The notes beneath the pieces were generated by a model. It was not told the origin of the DNA, searched no databases, and was given only the letters and a program-made list of their open reading frames with translations. From positions 1 to 12,460 of the forward strand of contig CALEPX010000052.1 of the NCBI GenBank assembly GCA_937911045.1: DNA of 12,460 bases, given 5' to 3'. Below, in pieces: positions 1 through 8,374 of this stretch. The stretch comes from an uncultured Fretibacterium sp. (lineage in GTDB: Bacteria; Synergistota; Synergistia; Synergistales; Aminobacteriaceae). The first letter of the stretch is position 1. Every line of letters starts with the position of its first letter. The position numbers were made by a program, and so were the translations under genes.

Positions 1-434
1 ATGAAATATATCGAGTCAAAAGATTTATAACACTTGGTAATGAAATCTGGAAGTCACTAAATACAGGAGATATAGCTGAAGTTACGCGATTATACAACAT
101 TGCTCTATCAGAGATACCATATGATGATTTTCCCAATCGTGATGAGTTTTGGTACAGATCTCTGTTCCTGATGTTGTTACGAGGCGCTGGTATCATAGCG
201 TATGCAGAGGTTCATACGTTCAAGGGGCGTTCAGATGTCGTAATTCAGTTCGAAAGGAAGGTTGTAGTTCTGGAATTTAAGTTCGCGAAGAATAAGGCAG
301 AAGTTGATGAGAAGAAAATCGAAGGTTTAGAACAAATCCGGAGTAGAGAATATGACAAGGCATATAGCGTTGACGGACGAGAAGTAATCACTGCTGTAAT
401 TGTGGCAAATGATGAAGCAAGGCAGGTTGAATAA
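1..434 (+). CDS. C-terminal part of an AAA-ATPase-like / PD-(D/E)XK nuclease superfamily protein (5' partial)
   Basis: The reading frame is open from base 3 to the TAA at 432-434, and the start lies outside the window, so about 143 residues are seen. The visible part matches the C-terminal PD-(D/E)XK nuclease-like domain found behind an AAA-ATPase domain in many anaerobe proteins (PDDEXK_9 type). It shows a hydrophobic helix with the LLRGAGI stretch, then GRSD with the first acidic residue (codon near 234-236), then a beta strand ending LEFKF that supplies the E-x-K pair, then the Q-I-Y/R helix region (GLEQIRSREY). The role of these proteins is not settled; nuclease activity is inferred from the fold only. 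manC starts one base after the stop, so the two may be co-transcribed. The family is confident from the motif pattern; the function is not. Confidence 0.8.
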   Translation, partial: EIYRVKRFITLGNEIWKSLNTGDIAEVTRLYNIALSEIPYDDFPNRDEFWYRSLFLMLLRGAGIIAYAEVHTFKGRSDVVIQFERKVVVLEFKFAKNKAEVDEKKIEGLEQIRSREYDKAYSVDGREVITAVIVANDEARQVE

Positions 435-435
435 C

Positions 436-1767
436 ATGAACATAATATTACTCTCAGGCGGTTCAGGAAAGCGACTTTGGCCTCTTTCAAATGAAGTCAG
501 GTCGAAACAATTCCTGAAAATTTTCAAGACCGATGATGGTTCTCATGAATCGATGGTTCAACGCATATTCCGTATGCTGAGAAAGCTCGATGAAAATGTG
601 TCTATTATGGTTGCTACTTCGGAAAGTCAAATCGCATCAATCAGGGCGCAATTAGGGGAATCTGTAGGAATTTCTGTGGAACCTTCGAGACGAGATACTT
701 TCCCAGCAATAGCTCTAGCAAGTGCCTATCTTCACGATGTAAAACAAGTTTCTGGTGACGAACCGGTAATAATTTGCCCAGTTGATCCTTACGTTGATGA
801 AGACTATTTCAGAATGTTCTCGAAGCTTTATGCTCAGGTCGAAAAAGCTGAGGCGAATCTTGTGCTTATGGGTATTGAGCCAACTTACGCGAGTGAAAAG
901 TACGGCTATATAATTCCTGCTTCACAAAATCCCGTTTCGTATGTAAATTCGTTCAAGGAAAAACCAGATCCACTAACTGCCGAAAAATATATCCAACTCG
1001 GAGCTCTATGGAACGCAGGAGTCTTTGCCTATAAACTGAAGTATGTGCTCGAAATTGCTGAGAATATTCTGGGGACGTCGTCGTATCAGAAGCTTTTTGA
1101 TAGCTATAATCACTTGCCGAAAATATCGTTTGATTACGCTGTAGTTGAAAAAGAACGCAAAATTCAGGTGTTGAGATTTTCGGGAGAATGGAAAGACCTT
1201 GGCACCTGGAACACATTAACCGAGGCAATGAGCGATGAAGTCTCGGGAAACGCTTTGACCGTCGACTGCAAAGATACTCACGTGATAAACGAACTGCAAA
1301 TTCCACTGCTCGCACTTGGTGTGAAAAATCTAGCGATAGCAGCAACTCCTGATGGTCTTCTTGTTACGGATAAGGCAAGCAGCGACAAGATTAAGAACTA
1401 TGTATCTGATAACAGACCAATGTATGAGAAACGAGTTTGGGGAGAATATACGATACTTGATTACAGGCTTCAGAATGACGGGCATAACTCTTTGACAAAG
1501 CACTTGATAATAAAGCCAGGTCAGCATATCTCGTATCAAAGACATAAACATCGCTCAGAGATTTGGACATTCACAGATGGTTCAGGGAAGCTAATTCTCG
1601 ATGGCGTTGTAAGCGAAGTAAAGCGTGGAGATACTGTTCATATACAATCCGGCATGAAACACGCAATCAAAGCTGATACCGAGCTACATATAATCGAAGT
1701 TCAGATTGGTGATGAATTGACTGAAGATGACATCGAGCGACTTGATTGGAATTGGCAGGAATTTTAG
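436..1767 (+). CDS. manC: Mannose-1-phosphate guanylyltransferase / mannose-6-phosphate isomerase-type protein (ManC-like)
   Basis: Predicted to make GDP-mannose from mannose-1-phosphate and GTP in the cytoplasm, supplying the glycan genes on the other strand. The 443-residue protein begins with the nucleotidyltransferase signature GGSGKRLWPLS at residues 8-18, followed by EPSRRDTFPAIA (about 82-93), the sugar-phosphate-binding FKEKPD (173-178) and WNAGVF (192-197). A C-terminal cupin of the type II phosphomannose isomerase family follows, with QRHKHRSEIWT (368-378) carrying the metal-binding histidines. The length is slightly below the usual 460-480 for bifunctional enzymes, so the isomerase activity is less certain. 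The ATG at 436 is chosen because the signature must lie near the N-terminus and a GGCAGG site lies just upstream; an in-frame ATG at 400 would lie inside the previous gene. The stop overlaps the convergent flippase stop, and no terminator is visible between them. Confidence 0.92.
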   Translation: MNIILLSGGSGKRLWPLSNEVRSKQFLKIFKTDDGSHESMVQRIFRMLRKLDENVSIMVATSESQIASIRAQLGESVGISVEPSRRDTFPAIALASAYLHDVKQVSGDEPVIICPVDPYVDEDYFRMFSKLYAQVEKAEANLVLMGIEPTYASEKYGYIIPASQNPVSYVNSFKEKPDPLTAEKYIQLGALWNAGVFAYKLKYVLEIAENILGTSSYQKLFDSYNHLPKISFDYAVVEKERKIQVLRFSGEWKDLGTWNTLTEAMSDEVSGNALTVDCKDTHVINELQIPLLALGVKNLAIAATPDGLLVTDKASSDKIKNYVSDNRPMYEKRVWGEYTILDYRLQNDGHNSLTKHLIIKPGQHISYQRHKHRSEIWTFTDGSGKLILDGVVSEVKRGDTVHIQSGMKHAIKADTELHIIEVQIGDELTEDDIERLDWNWQEF

Positions 1768-3032
1768 GACGTTTTTTCTAACTTGTATATTTCCCTTAAC
1801 TCTAAAAATGTCAGAACAATCTCGGATAATAATGGGGCAAAAGCTGCTCCGTTTCCCTTGAAGAAATATATCAGGACGAAATTTATAGCTACTGAAGTAC
1901 ATACAGCGATTTGGAAACATTTACTGTATGCTTTATCGAAATTACCTCCTACTAGTATCTGATGTCCTAGAAAATTGTTATTGATTGATAGTAGCATCCA
2001 TACGAGTAAAGGAATAGCCCAGTAATGATAAGCCGCATATTCTTGCCCAAAAGCGATTTTTGTAATCTCCTTAGATAAGAACGAAATTATAATTACACCA
2101 AACGCGAATATAGATATGACTATATTTCTTAGCCTATATACAAAGCTCTTTCCCTCGATGAAAGAATTTGTCATTTTTTTGCTAGCTATCGGATACAGAA
2201 TCTGTCCTATAGGAAGCCATGCCAACATTAGAATGTTAGGGATTTTCTGTATTGCTGAATATATGCCTACCTCAGTTTGGGAAGCAAAAATTCCAAGTAG
2301 AGTGATACCAAATGAACTCAAGATTCTACTGTTGAATAAAGTTGTGAAAACGAGAAAGCCATCTTTAAGTTCGAGTAATACAGCTTTTAACGGAACTTTT
2401 ACAAAATGCAGCGAGTATTTTCTATTTGCAATGATAAAACCGATTGAACCGTAGATCAATGGTAAAATAGTCATAAAGAATGAGTATAGATAGATGTTAT
2501 CTTGCGACCTGATGAAAATAAACGTACATATCACCATAAAGCTTCTTGCTATCATAGTCGTTAATGATATGTATTTCATATTCTGTATACCTTGGAAGAA
2601 CCAGTTGATTTGCATACAATATCCCAAAGAACATATGGACATTATAATAAGACAAACAGACTGTTCGGGGGCATTCCGGTGAATAATTGCGTATAAAACG
2701 GCGAACGCTATACTTATGAACGACAACAGCAATCTGGCTAAAAATACTGACGAGAAAAGTCTTTGTGCCATCAACATGTTTTGCGGGTCTAGAGACATTT
2801 TTCTTGTTGCGGACAAAGGGAAGCTATATTCAATTATAACCTGAATGTATCCATAGATATTGAAGGCTATAGAGAATGTTCCATATTTTTCTGCACCAAA
2901 AATTCTAGTTACATATGGCAACGTGAGTAAAGGCACGATGGTATTGAAAATCTGAAGCAAATAAAGCCATATCCCATTACGTACAAAATTGTTTTTACAT
3001 ATTCCTCTGATATTATTCAGCATTGTCTTCAT
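1764..3032 (-). CDS. Wzx-like oligosaccharide flippase (polysaccharide biosynthesis protein, MOP superfamily)
   Basis: Predicted integral membrane protein that moves the undecaprenyl-diphosphate-linked oligosaccharide across the cytoplasmic membrane. The 422 residues form about twelve hydrophobic segments separated by short charged loops, the usual size and layout for Wzx/RfbX proteins. The N-terminal pattern (NFVRNGIWLYLLQIFNTIVP, then LPYVTRIFGAEKYG) is typical of the Polysacc_synt family. It is the last gene of the minus-strand operon. Its start overlaps the end of the upstream glycosyltransferase by 20 bases; a second ATG three codons in (at 3023) is an alternative, and neither has a clear Shine-Dalgarno site, which suggests translational coupling. 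The gene is AT-rich compared with the central genes. No terminator is seen after its stop, which overlaps the manC stop. Confidence 0.92.
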   Translation of the reverse strand: MKTMLNNIRGICKNNFVRNGIWLYLLQIFNTIVPLLTLPYVTRIFGAEKYGTFSIAFNIYGYIQVIIEYSFPLSATRKMSLDPQNMLMAQRLFSSVFLARLLLSFISIAFAVLYAIIHRNAPEQSVCLIIMSICSLGYCMQINWFFQGIQNMKYISLTTMIARSFMVICTFIFIRSQDNIYLYSFFMTILPLIYGSIGFIIANRKYSLHFVKVPLKAVLLELKDGFLVFTTLFNSRILSSFGITLLGIFASQTEVGIYSAIQKIPNILMLAWLPIGQILYPIASKKMTNSFIEGKSFVYRLRNIVISIFAFGVIIISFLSKEITKIAFGQEYAAYHYWAIPLLVWMLLSINNNFLGHQILVGGNFDKAYSKCFQIAVCTSVAINFVLIYFFKGNGAAFAPLLSEIVLTFLELREIYKLEKTS

Positions 3033-4146
3033 ACTTATTATCGCTAATAATCGAATACACTATATCTGCTATGTTGTCCAACTCCCAGAATTTCAGACAG
3101 TTAGCTTTATATTCGTCAATGTTGCTCTCTACTTTATAGATAGCTTGCATTATAGACCGCTCATTCCCCTGATAGCACTCTCCAACTCCATAGAGTTCAA
3201 ACGGAAACTTTAGCCCAGGAATATCTGGACCTATCATAGGTAATCCCTGAGAAGCGTATTCATATATCTTATTAGGAGCACAATATAGAGCATTGAGTTC
3301 AGAATGCTCTCTCATAGATTTTGTTGGTTTATACGGAAGTAATCCTAAATCAGCATAGCGCGCTGCACAAATATGATACGGTGGCTGAATATATCCAAGA
3401 TACTCTATAGTAGGCTTCTTATGTAGTAATTTGTCCAAGTAGTTATTCGGTCTTCCCAACAGATAGAGCACATAATTTTCCATAGGCTCCAAAGCATCAG
3501 CAACGCTCTCCAAATCACGATCCGGGTTAAAATCTCCCTGATACAATACAACTTTCCTTTTCTCATTGATGAGCTTTATGAGTTGATTTTTCACTTCATC
3601 AGGAGTATTTGATGGCGGCAACTTGTAGGGCTTGTTGGGCAATATGACCGGTGTTTCTTTCAAATCCCACCACGTTTGCAGTATGTGAGCTCTGTTGTAT
3701 TCAGGTACAACGATTTTACGTGCTAATTTTGCATATTTTTTCAAATTAGCCATCACAAAAGATTGACCATTATACATCGGAATATCCTCTGCTAATTCAA
3801 GTAGTTGAACAATACATCGGTATTTCTTCAAGTATTTCATACCAACGTCTAAAGCAGATCTATCTGAAGCTGCCCATAATAAATCGCAATTTTGGATCTC
3901 TTTTTCTATAATTCTGCGTATTTGTCTGCGTCTTTGAAATACAGCTAAAACCTTACCAAATATATTATCTGGATTTCCTCGCAACAGATAGGTTTTTACG
4001 CCATTAGCATTATATACCTTCATAGCATTGTCTTTATCTCTTGAGACAAGAACAATGCTGTGTCCCAAATCGAGTAATACATCAACTAAGTTGCGTACAG
4101 GTGGTATCGCATTCAACTCTGCATTGTTGATAATTAAAATTTTCAT
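3013..4146 (-). CDS. Glycosyltransferase, GT4-like (GT-B fold)
   Basis: A 377-residue protein predicted to add a sugar from a nucleotide donor to the growing lipid-linked unit on the inner face of the membrane. The N-terminus MKILIINNAELNAIPPVRN is a GT-B Rossmann strand followed by the open-loop region of family 4 enzymes. The C-terminal half holds VVLYQGDFNPDRDL, YLLGRP, YLGYI and the donor-site stretch NKIYEYASQGLPMIGPDIPG, with the conserved glutamate before the Gly-Leu-Pro. The start at 4146 is set by an AGGAG site nine bases upstream; a longer frame begins at 4185 but its extra 13 residues precede the conserved first strand. The ATG overlaps the TGA of the polymerase gene as ATGA, so translation is probably coupled. 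The donor and linkage cannot be read from the sequence. Confidence 0.87.
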   Translation of the reverse strand: MKILIINNAELNAIPPVRNLVDVLLDLGHSIVLVSRDKDNAMKVYNANGVKTYLLRGNPDNIFGKVLAVFQRRRQIRRIIEKEIQNCDLLWAASDRSALDVGMKYLKKYRCIVQLLELAEDIPMYNGQSFVMANLKKYAKLARKIVVPEYNRAHILQTWWDLKETPVILPNKPYKLPPSNTPDEVKNQLIKLINEKRKVVLYQGDFNPDRDLESVADALEPMENYVLYLLGRPNNYLDKLLHKKPTIEYLGYIQPPYHICAARYADLGLLPYKPTKSMREHSELNALYCAPNKIYEYASQGLPMIGPDIPGLKFPFELYGVGECYQGNERSIMQAIYKVESNIDEYKANCLKFWELDNIADIVYSIISDNKYEDNAE

Positions 4147-5564
4147 CTTGAAAAACTCCTTTTTGTACTGTAAATTGTAAACCAATATGCTAACATAACG
4201 AAAGATGTAGTAGTCATCAAATCCACGTCAAACGTTGAAACAAGCAAAATGAGGAAATGTCCAGACTTCACGCCCATAGATTTCAAGAACGTCACAAAGC
4301 TGAGCAATCCTAGATAGCCGATATATATTATCACAGATGGAAGACCACAGAAATTCGTAAATCCTCGCGTAAACAGATACTCGTGTATTGGAAACGCATT
4401 CAAAGCTGCTACATTCAATCCTTCGGCTCCAAGAGAATTTCCGAACAGGAACTCCTTGAGATTCAAGTGACTGAACACAACGCCGTAGCCCCATAATCTG
4501 TGAGCAAAAGACTCGTAAACTGGGATCAAAAAGCCATTTGCATTCAAGATATTTACACATATACCAGAACAAACTGTAAATATGATAACTACGAGCATAA
4601 CGGGAATTTTATCGATAAATTTGCTATACCGGAGAATTACGATCATGACCACTAATAGAAAACTCATTTTCGACAGTGACACTACATATGCAATTAGGAA
4701 TAACAATTTTTGACCGCGCGTCTTACGTATCTTTGAATCAGTGATATATATCAATACAATGATAGATAGCAACGCTGCAAAGAATCCAGCTTCTCTCGAT
4801 AGCCCACAGGTTCTAGGCAGATAGAATAACGGGTAGAAATTTGTGTTGGTTTCGGTCGCAAAACTTCCCCAAATTACGCGAGATATATTATTCGGCCCCA
4901 GCAAATACGCGATTCTACGATTAACGAAATACAACGCAAACTGAAGAATTGCAATGATAATATTAATATTAAACGCTGCATATAATCTTCGAAAACCGAT
5001 TCTTGTGTAGATATATTCCAAGTACACTACCGATACAAATATTACACTAATTCGCATAATCAACATGATATTCACGTGAAAGAGCATTATGACTATAAGT
5101 GCTAAAAACGCAAACATGCCATACACTTTCACTCTTATACGTCTGGCTCTACACAGAATATGGCAAAGAAAATACGTATCCAAAAACGGCACAAAGAAAT
5201 TCAGATAAAGCGTATTCCCATTGATACTGGGCGACAATATCGGCGACACAAACAAAAACGCAAATATGGAAAATACAAATGAAACGTATAATATTCCTTT
5301 TCTGCGAGTATTAATAACTGGAGTTATAGTTTCATTACCGGTATTATCAGCAGAAACTTTGGCGGCAATTTCTATTTTATCAATTCGTGTTGGAAGCTCA
5401 CTATTTATTAATTGTACTGTGACATCTTCAGTTATAGTTTCATATTCTATTTCTAATGCCTGCGTTTTTAGTCGCTCACACTCTTGTTTTTCAGTGCTTA
5501 CTATCCCTGTCGAAAGATAGCCTTTGAGTAATGGTCGATTTCTACGAGACATGGGCGTCACCAT
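4143..5564 (-). CDS. Wzy-like O-antigen/capsule repeat-unit polymerase with a soluble N-terminal extension
   Basis: Predicted membrane polymerase that joins lipid-linked repeat units outside the membrane. From residue 90 on, the 473-residue protein is a polytopic membrane protein with roughly eleven hydrophobic segments. A large loop around 215-260 ends in RTCGLSREAG (251-260), resembling the conserved Arg-x-x-Gly...Glu motif of Wzy/WaaL-type proteins. A second hydrophilic region at about 340-400 contains HRLWGY and FGNSLG. Residues 1-88 are hydrophilic, rich in Thr, Glu and Ile, have no recognised domain and are not usual for Wzy proteins. The start could be 5564 or the ATG four codons later (5552); both overlap the upstream gene and neither has a strong Shine-Dalgarno. 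Wzy proteins are too divergent for sequence alone to give linkage. The assignment rests on topology, motif and position next to the flippase. Confidence 0.8.
   Translation of the reverse strand: MVTPMSRRNRPLLKGYLSTGIVSTEKQECERLKTQALEIEYETITEDVTVQLINSELPTRIDKIEIAAKVSADNTGNETITPVINTRRKGILYVSFVFSIFAFLFVSPILSPSINGNTLYLNFFVPFLDTYFLCHILCRARRIRVKVYGMFAFLALIVIMLFHVNIMLIMRISVIFVSVVYLEYIYTRIGFRRLYAAFNINIIIAILQFALYFVNRRIAYLLGPNNISRVIWGSFATETNTNFYPLFYLPRTCGLSREAGFFAALLSIIVLIYITDSKIRKTRGQKLLFLIAYVVSLSKMSFLLVVMIVILRYSKFIDKIPVMLVVIIFTVCSGICVNILNANGFLIPVYESFAHRLWGYGVVFSHLNLKEFLFGNSLGAEGLNVAALNAFPIHEYLFTRGFTNFCGLPSVIIYIGYLGLLSFVTFLKSMGVKSGHFLILLVSTFDVDLMTTTSFVMLAYWFTIYSTKRSFSR
4156..4160 (-). promoter_or_regulatory. 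Ribosome-binding site deciding the glycosyltransferase start at 4146
   Basis: AGGAG on the minus strand, nine bases before the ATG at 4146. It lies inside the 3' end of the polymerase gene and favours this start over the in-frame ATG at 4185. Confidence 0.75.
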
Positions 5565-6603
5565 TATTGCTATTCATCTCTGACAAGAGCCTATATAGTA
5601 ATCTCGCAGACTTCTTCCACGAATAACGCGCCAAAACTGATCTAGCATCAAAAGCGTTATTTCCTCGCAAGATGTCTTCCCCTACTGTGAATGGCTCTAC
5701 GAAATTCACGCTATCTCCGAAAATTTCGTGCATTACATCCGTATCAGATACAAAGATATTTCTACAGCCAGCTGATAGAGCTTCTATCGGAGGCAAGCCG
5801 AACCCTTCATAGAACGTCGGGAATAAAAACGCTTTGCAATCTCTCATCAACGTCTTAGCTTCTTCGTCAGTTATGTAGCCAACGAGTTTCATGTTCTCCG
5901 GACAATCGAAGCCCAAGCCCTTGGAAAAAACTTTTGCGTCAATCGAGCCTGCTGCGACAAAAATATGTTCGGGATATTTTAGGGCAGCTTCAGCAATCCA
6001 CTTGAAATTTTTGTTGGGCTCAAGACTAGCCATCGCGAAGAAAAATTCACCTTTCTGCAGATTATGCTTGTACAAAATTCGCTCGTCGCAGGAAATCCTC
6101 TCCCAGTGTTGCCAAGCGTTTGGAATAACCGAAATCCTCTCAGGCTTCACACCGTAATACTTGATTATTTCCCGTTTCGAAAATTCTGAGACAGTGATTA
6201 TTTTTTTCGCTCGCTTCGTCTCATTCAGAAAAAGCATTTTGTACCAGATAAGAAATTTTCGGCTGAAATCTTTAGGTCGCACTTTTATTTTGACATCATG
6301 TATGCAGACTATACCGGGCGAAATCAGTGGAGCTACGTTGCACAGATTTAGTGAAACAGCATTCTTCCTCTTAACGTAGATCGGGAACGAAATATTCTCC
6401 CAAGCGATACCATGAAGCCTGCCAACTTTCACTACCTTTATGTTTCGATACATTGGGATACTATTTGCCTCTGGAGGAACAGCAATCTCAAGCTCATCTC
6501 TATCAACGAGTTTGTCCAGTTCTCCAGTAAGTTCTCGCGCATACCTTTGAACTCCTGTAATCTTCTGCGTCAAGAATCTACCGTTTATAATTATGCGTTT
6601 CAT
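5542..6603 (-). CDS. GT4 family glycosyltransferase
   Basis: A 353-residue GT-B enzyme, probably transferring a sugar to the lipid-linked intermediate. The N-terminus MKRIIINGRFLTQKITGVQR contains the family's Gly-Val-Gln-Arg acceptor-side loop. The middle has a CIHD strand end and the VSEFSKREII helix, then VIPNA. The C-terminal donor half has MASLEPNKNF, LVGYITDEE and the E-x7-E motif FYEGFGLPPIEALSAG. This arrangement is common in mannosyl- or rhamnosyltransferases of O-antigen loci, and ManC in the window makes mannose plausible, but the donor is an inference. The ATG overlaps the TGA of the preceding gene as ATGA (6600-6603), a sign of translational coupling. Confidence 0.9.
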   Translation of the reverse strand: MKRIIINGRFLTQKITGVQRYARELTGELDKLVDRDELEIAVPPEANSIPMYRNIKVVKVGRLHGIAWENISFPIYVKRKNAVSLNLCNVAPLISPGIVCIHDVKIKVRPKDFSRKFLIWYKMLFLNETKRAKKIITVSEFSKREIIKYYGVKPERISVIPNAWQHWERISCDERILYKHNLQKGEFFFAMASLEPNKNFKWIAEAALKYPEHIFVAAGSIDAKVFSKGLGFDCPENMKLVGYITDEEAKTLMRDCKAFLFPTFYEGFGLPPIEALSAGCRNIFVSDTDVMHEIFGDSVNFVEPFTVGEDILRGNNAFDARSVLARYSWKKSARLLYRLLSEMNSNNGDAHVS

Positions 6604-7751
6604 AAGCTCTCAACCAGTCCTAAAATATTTTCTGTGAATTGCGAAGTCAGGAAATTTTTCTCAACTCTACTCTTAGCTGCAAGTCCAAGTTTATTTCTCA
6701 GATGTGGATTATCAGCCAACTTTCTCATAGCCTCGGCATACATGCGAACGTTGCGATTTTCAACTTCAAGCCCGGTTTCGCCATTCACGCAGACATAATT
6801 GACGCCAGAACCCGGAATTGTAAAAGTTACAGCAGGTTTTCCGCAATACATTGCTTCTGCAAGAACTATTCCGAAAGCTTCATTCTTCGTTATAGACGGG
6901 AAACAGAAAATATCCATAGCTAGATAATACGCGAGTAAATCTTCATTGCTGACTCTACCAAGAAACGTGATTTTCTCATCAGCTGCAGCAAGTTTATGTA
7001 GTTTGCTAGTCAACTTACCATTGCCGGCGATATATATCCTGAATCTATCGTCCAAGAATCTAGATGCCTCAATAAGATACCTGAACCCTTTGTATTCGAT
7101 ATGTCTACCAACTCCGAAACATATGATTTTCCCAGTATTCCAGGCTCGAATTTTTTTAGCTCGTTCTCGAATTTCTTCAGTGATTAGCATTCGGCTTTCA
7201 CTGACACAGTTCGGAATAACCGTACACTTCTCTACATACTTACTAAGATAACGGCTACTTTGGATATACAACGGACTTGTAGCTATGATTCTATCGGCTC
7301 GCCGTAACAATATATTCGTCTGTGCGTGAAAAAATTTTTTGAGTACTTTCTGTTTGACTATATCTAGATGCCAATATAATATGAATTTGAAATCTCTATC
7401 TAAATAGCGCAGCAAATAATGTGCTTCAAATGGGTTTGGATAGTGAAATATCACAACATCAGGCTTAAAACTTTCCATCAAATTACTCAGTTCCCTGCCA
7501 AAAACAAATGATAGCGACTGTGAAGAAAATTTCGTAACGCAGCCACAGCGGATTATTTCAACGCCATCGATTATGTCATGAATTGTCTCTTCGCGATGAC
7601 AAGTATATTCTCCATCAGAGGCATTCTCATTGAAGCAAATTATCTTCTGCTCTACATTTGCCGTACGTAACGAGTTTACAATATCTCTAGCTACTTGCTC
7701 TATGCCTCCCGTATTCGGATAGAAGTAATTACATATCTGTAAAACTTTCAA
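6600..7751 (-). CDS. GT4 family glycosyltransferase (TTG start)
   Basis: A 383-residue GT-B glycosyltransferase. The N-terminal strand and glycine loop read VLQICNYFYPNTGGIEQVAR. The C-terminal donor domain has ICFGVGRHIEYKGFRYLIEA, FLGRVSNEDL and the E-x7-E motif in KNEAFGIVLAEAMYCG. The TTG at 7751 is preferred: it follows the stop of the upstream sugar transferase by two bases, has an AGGAG site ten bases before it, and places the first beta strand at the N-terminus as the family requires. A longer frame from 7805 would add 18 residues, four of them cysteine or serine-rich, and overlap the upstream gene by 52 bases with no advantage. Sugar donor and linkage are unknown. Confidence 0.88.
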   Translation of the reverse strand: MKVLQICNYFYPNTGGIEQVARDIVNSLRTANVEQKIICFNENASDGEYTCHREETIHDIIDGVEIIRCGCVTKFSSQSLSFVFGRELSNLMESFKPDVVIFHYPNPFEAHYLLRYLDRDFKFILYWHLDIVKQKVLKKFFHAQTNILLRRADRIIATSPLYIQSSRYLSKYVEKCTVIPNCVSESRMLITEEIRERAKKIRAWNTGKIICFGVGRHIEYKGFRYLIEASRFLDDRFRIYIAGNGKLTSKLHKLAAADEKITFLGRVSNEDLLAYYLAMDIFCFPSITKNEAFGIVLAEAMYCGKPAVTFTIPGSGVNYVCVNGETGLEVENRNVRMYAEAMRKLADNPHLRNKLGLAAKSRVEKNFLTSQFTENILGLVESL

Positions 7752-7753
7752 GT

Positions 7754-8374
7754 TTATTCTGCTCCTTTCGATTTCACTACAGCAAGTACAGTTCTGAAGA
7801 TACACAGAATGTCCAGATACAGCGAATGATGCCGGATATAATAATACTCAAGCTCCAAACGTTCCGGATAGTCTATATCATTGCGACCGTTGCATGCCCA
7901 CCAACCCGTAATTCCTGGCTTCATGCTCTGATAGAGTTTCAAGCCTTCATGTTCTTCAAGTTCTCCTACTGCCAGAGGTCTAGGTCCGATCAAGCTCATA
8001 TCTCCCATAAAGATATTTACGAACTGAGGTAACTCATCTAGGCTGGTTTTTCTCAGGATTTTCCCGACTTTGGTTATTCTCGGATCGTCTTTGAATTTGC
8101 GAGATTTTGCCCATTCCTGTCGATATTTATCATCCTTCAGCAATTCCTGTAAAATCTCGTCAGCATCTGGAACCATCGAACGAAATTTCAACATGAAAAA
8201 TTCTCGCCCATTAAGTCCAACGCGTTTCTGAGAATAGAATATGCTCGCTGTATCGCCTTGTATCAGATACGCAGCTTTTACAATGACCATTGTAGGCAAC
8301 ATGATAGCAATACCGACTATCGCGAATAAAATATCAATAGCGCGCTTGAGATATATATACAGTTTAGTTGACAT
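7754..8374 (-). CDS. Initiating sugar-1-phosphate transferase to undecaprenyl phosphate (WbaP-type catalytic domain)
   Basis: A monotopic phosphoglycosyltransferase that starts the repeat unit by moving a sugar-1-phosphate from a UDP-sugar to undecaprenyl phosphate. At 206 residues it is the minimal catalytic domain, without the extra membrane helices of full-length WbaP/WcaJ. It has one N-terminal re-entrant hydrophobic helix (about 11-37), QKRVGLNGREFFMLKFRSM (49-67), the catalytic Asp-Glu pair D113-E114 in KTSLDELPQ, SLIGPRP (127-133) and KPGITGWWACNGRNDIDY (152-169). The EWAKSRKFKDDPRIT insert (88-102) resembles WbaP/Cps14E-type galactose-1-phosphate transferases, so galactose is a reasonable but unproven first sugar. 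Its ATG overlaps the upstream gene's TAA by 11 bases, joining the glycan part of the operon to the peptide-enzyme part. Confidence 0.93.
   Translation of the reverse strand: MSTKLYIYLKRAIDILFAIVGIAIMLPTMVIVKAAYLIQGDTASIFYSQKRVGLNGREFFMLKFRSMVPDADEILQELLKDDKYRQEWAKSRKFKDDPRITKVGKILRKTSLDELPQFVNIFMGDMSLIGPRPLAVGELEEHEGLKLYQSMKPGITGWWACNGRNDIDYPERLELEYYYIRHHSLYLDILCIFRTVLAVVKSKGAE
7762..7766 (-). promoter_or_regulatory. Ribosome-binding site deciding the TTG start at 7751
   Basis: AGGAG on the minus strand, ten bases before TTG 7751, embedded in the last codons of the sugar transferase gene. It argues against the upstream ATG at 7805. Confidence 0.7.

Noticed and set aside
400..435. Upstream ATG of manC giving 12 extra residues
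   Set aside because: It lies inside the preceding gene, and the conserved nucleotidyltransferase signature begins within a few residues of the ATG at 436.
953..1345. 130-codon minus-strand frame inside manC
   Set aside because: It is a shadow of manC, whose conserved motifs lie in the other strand across the same bases.
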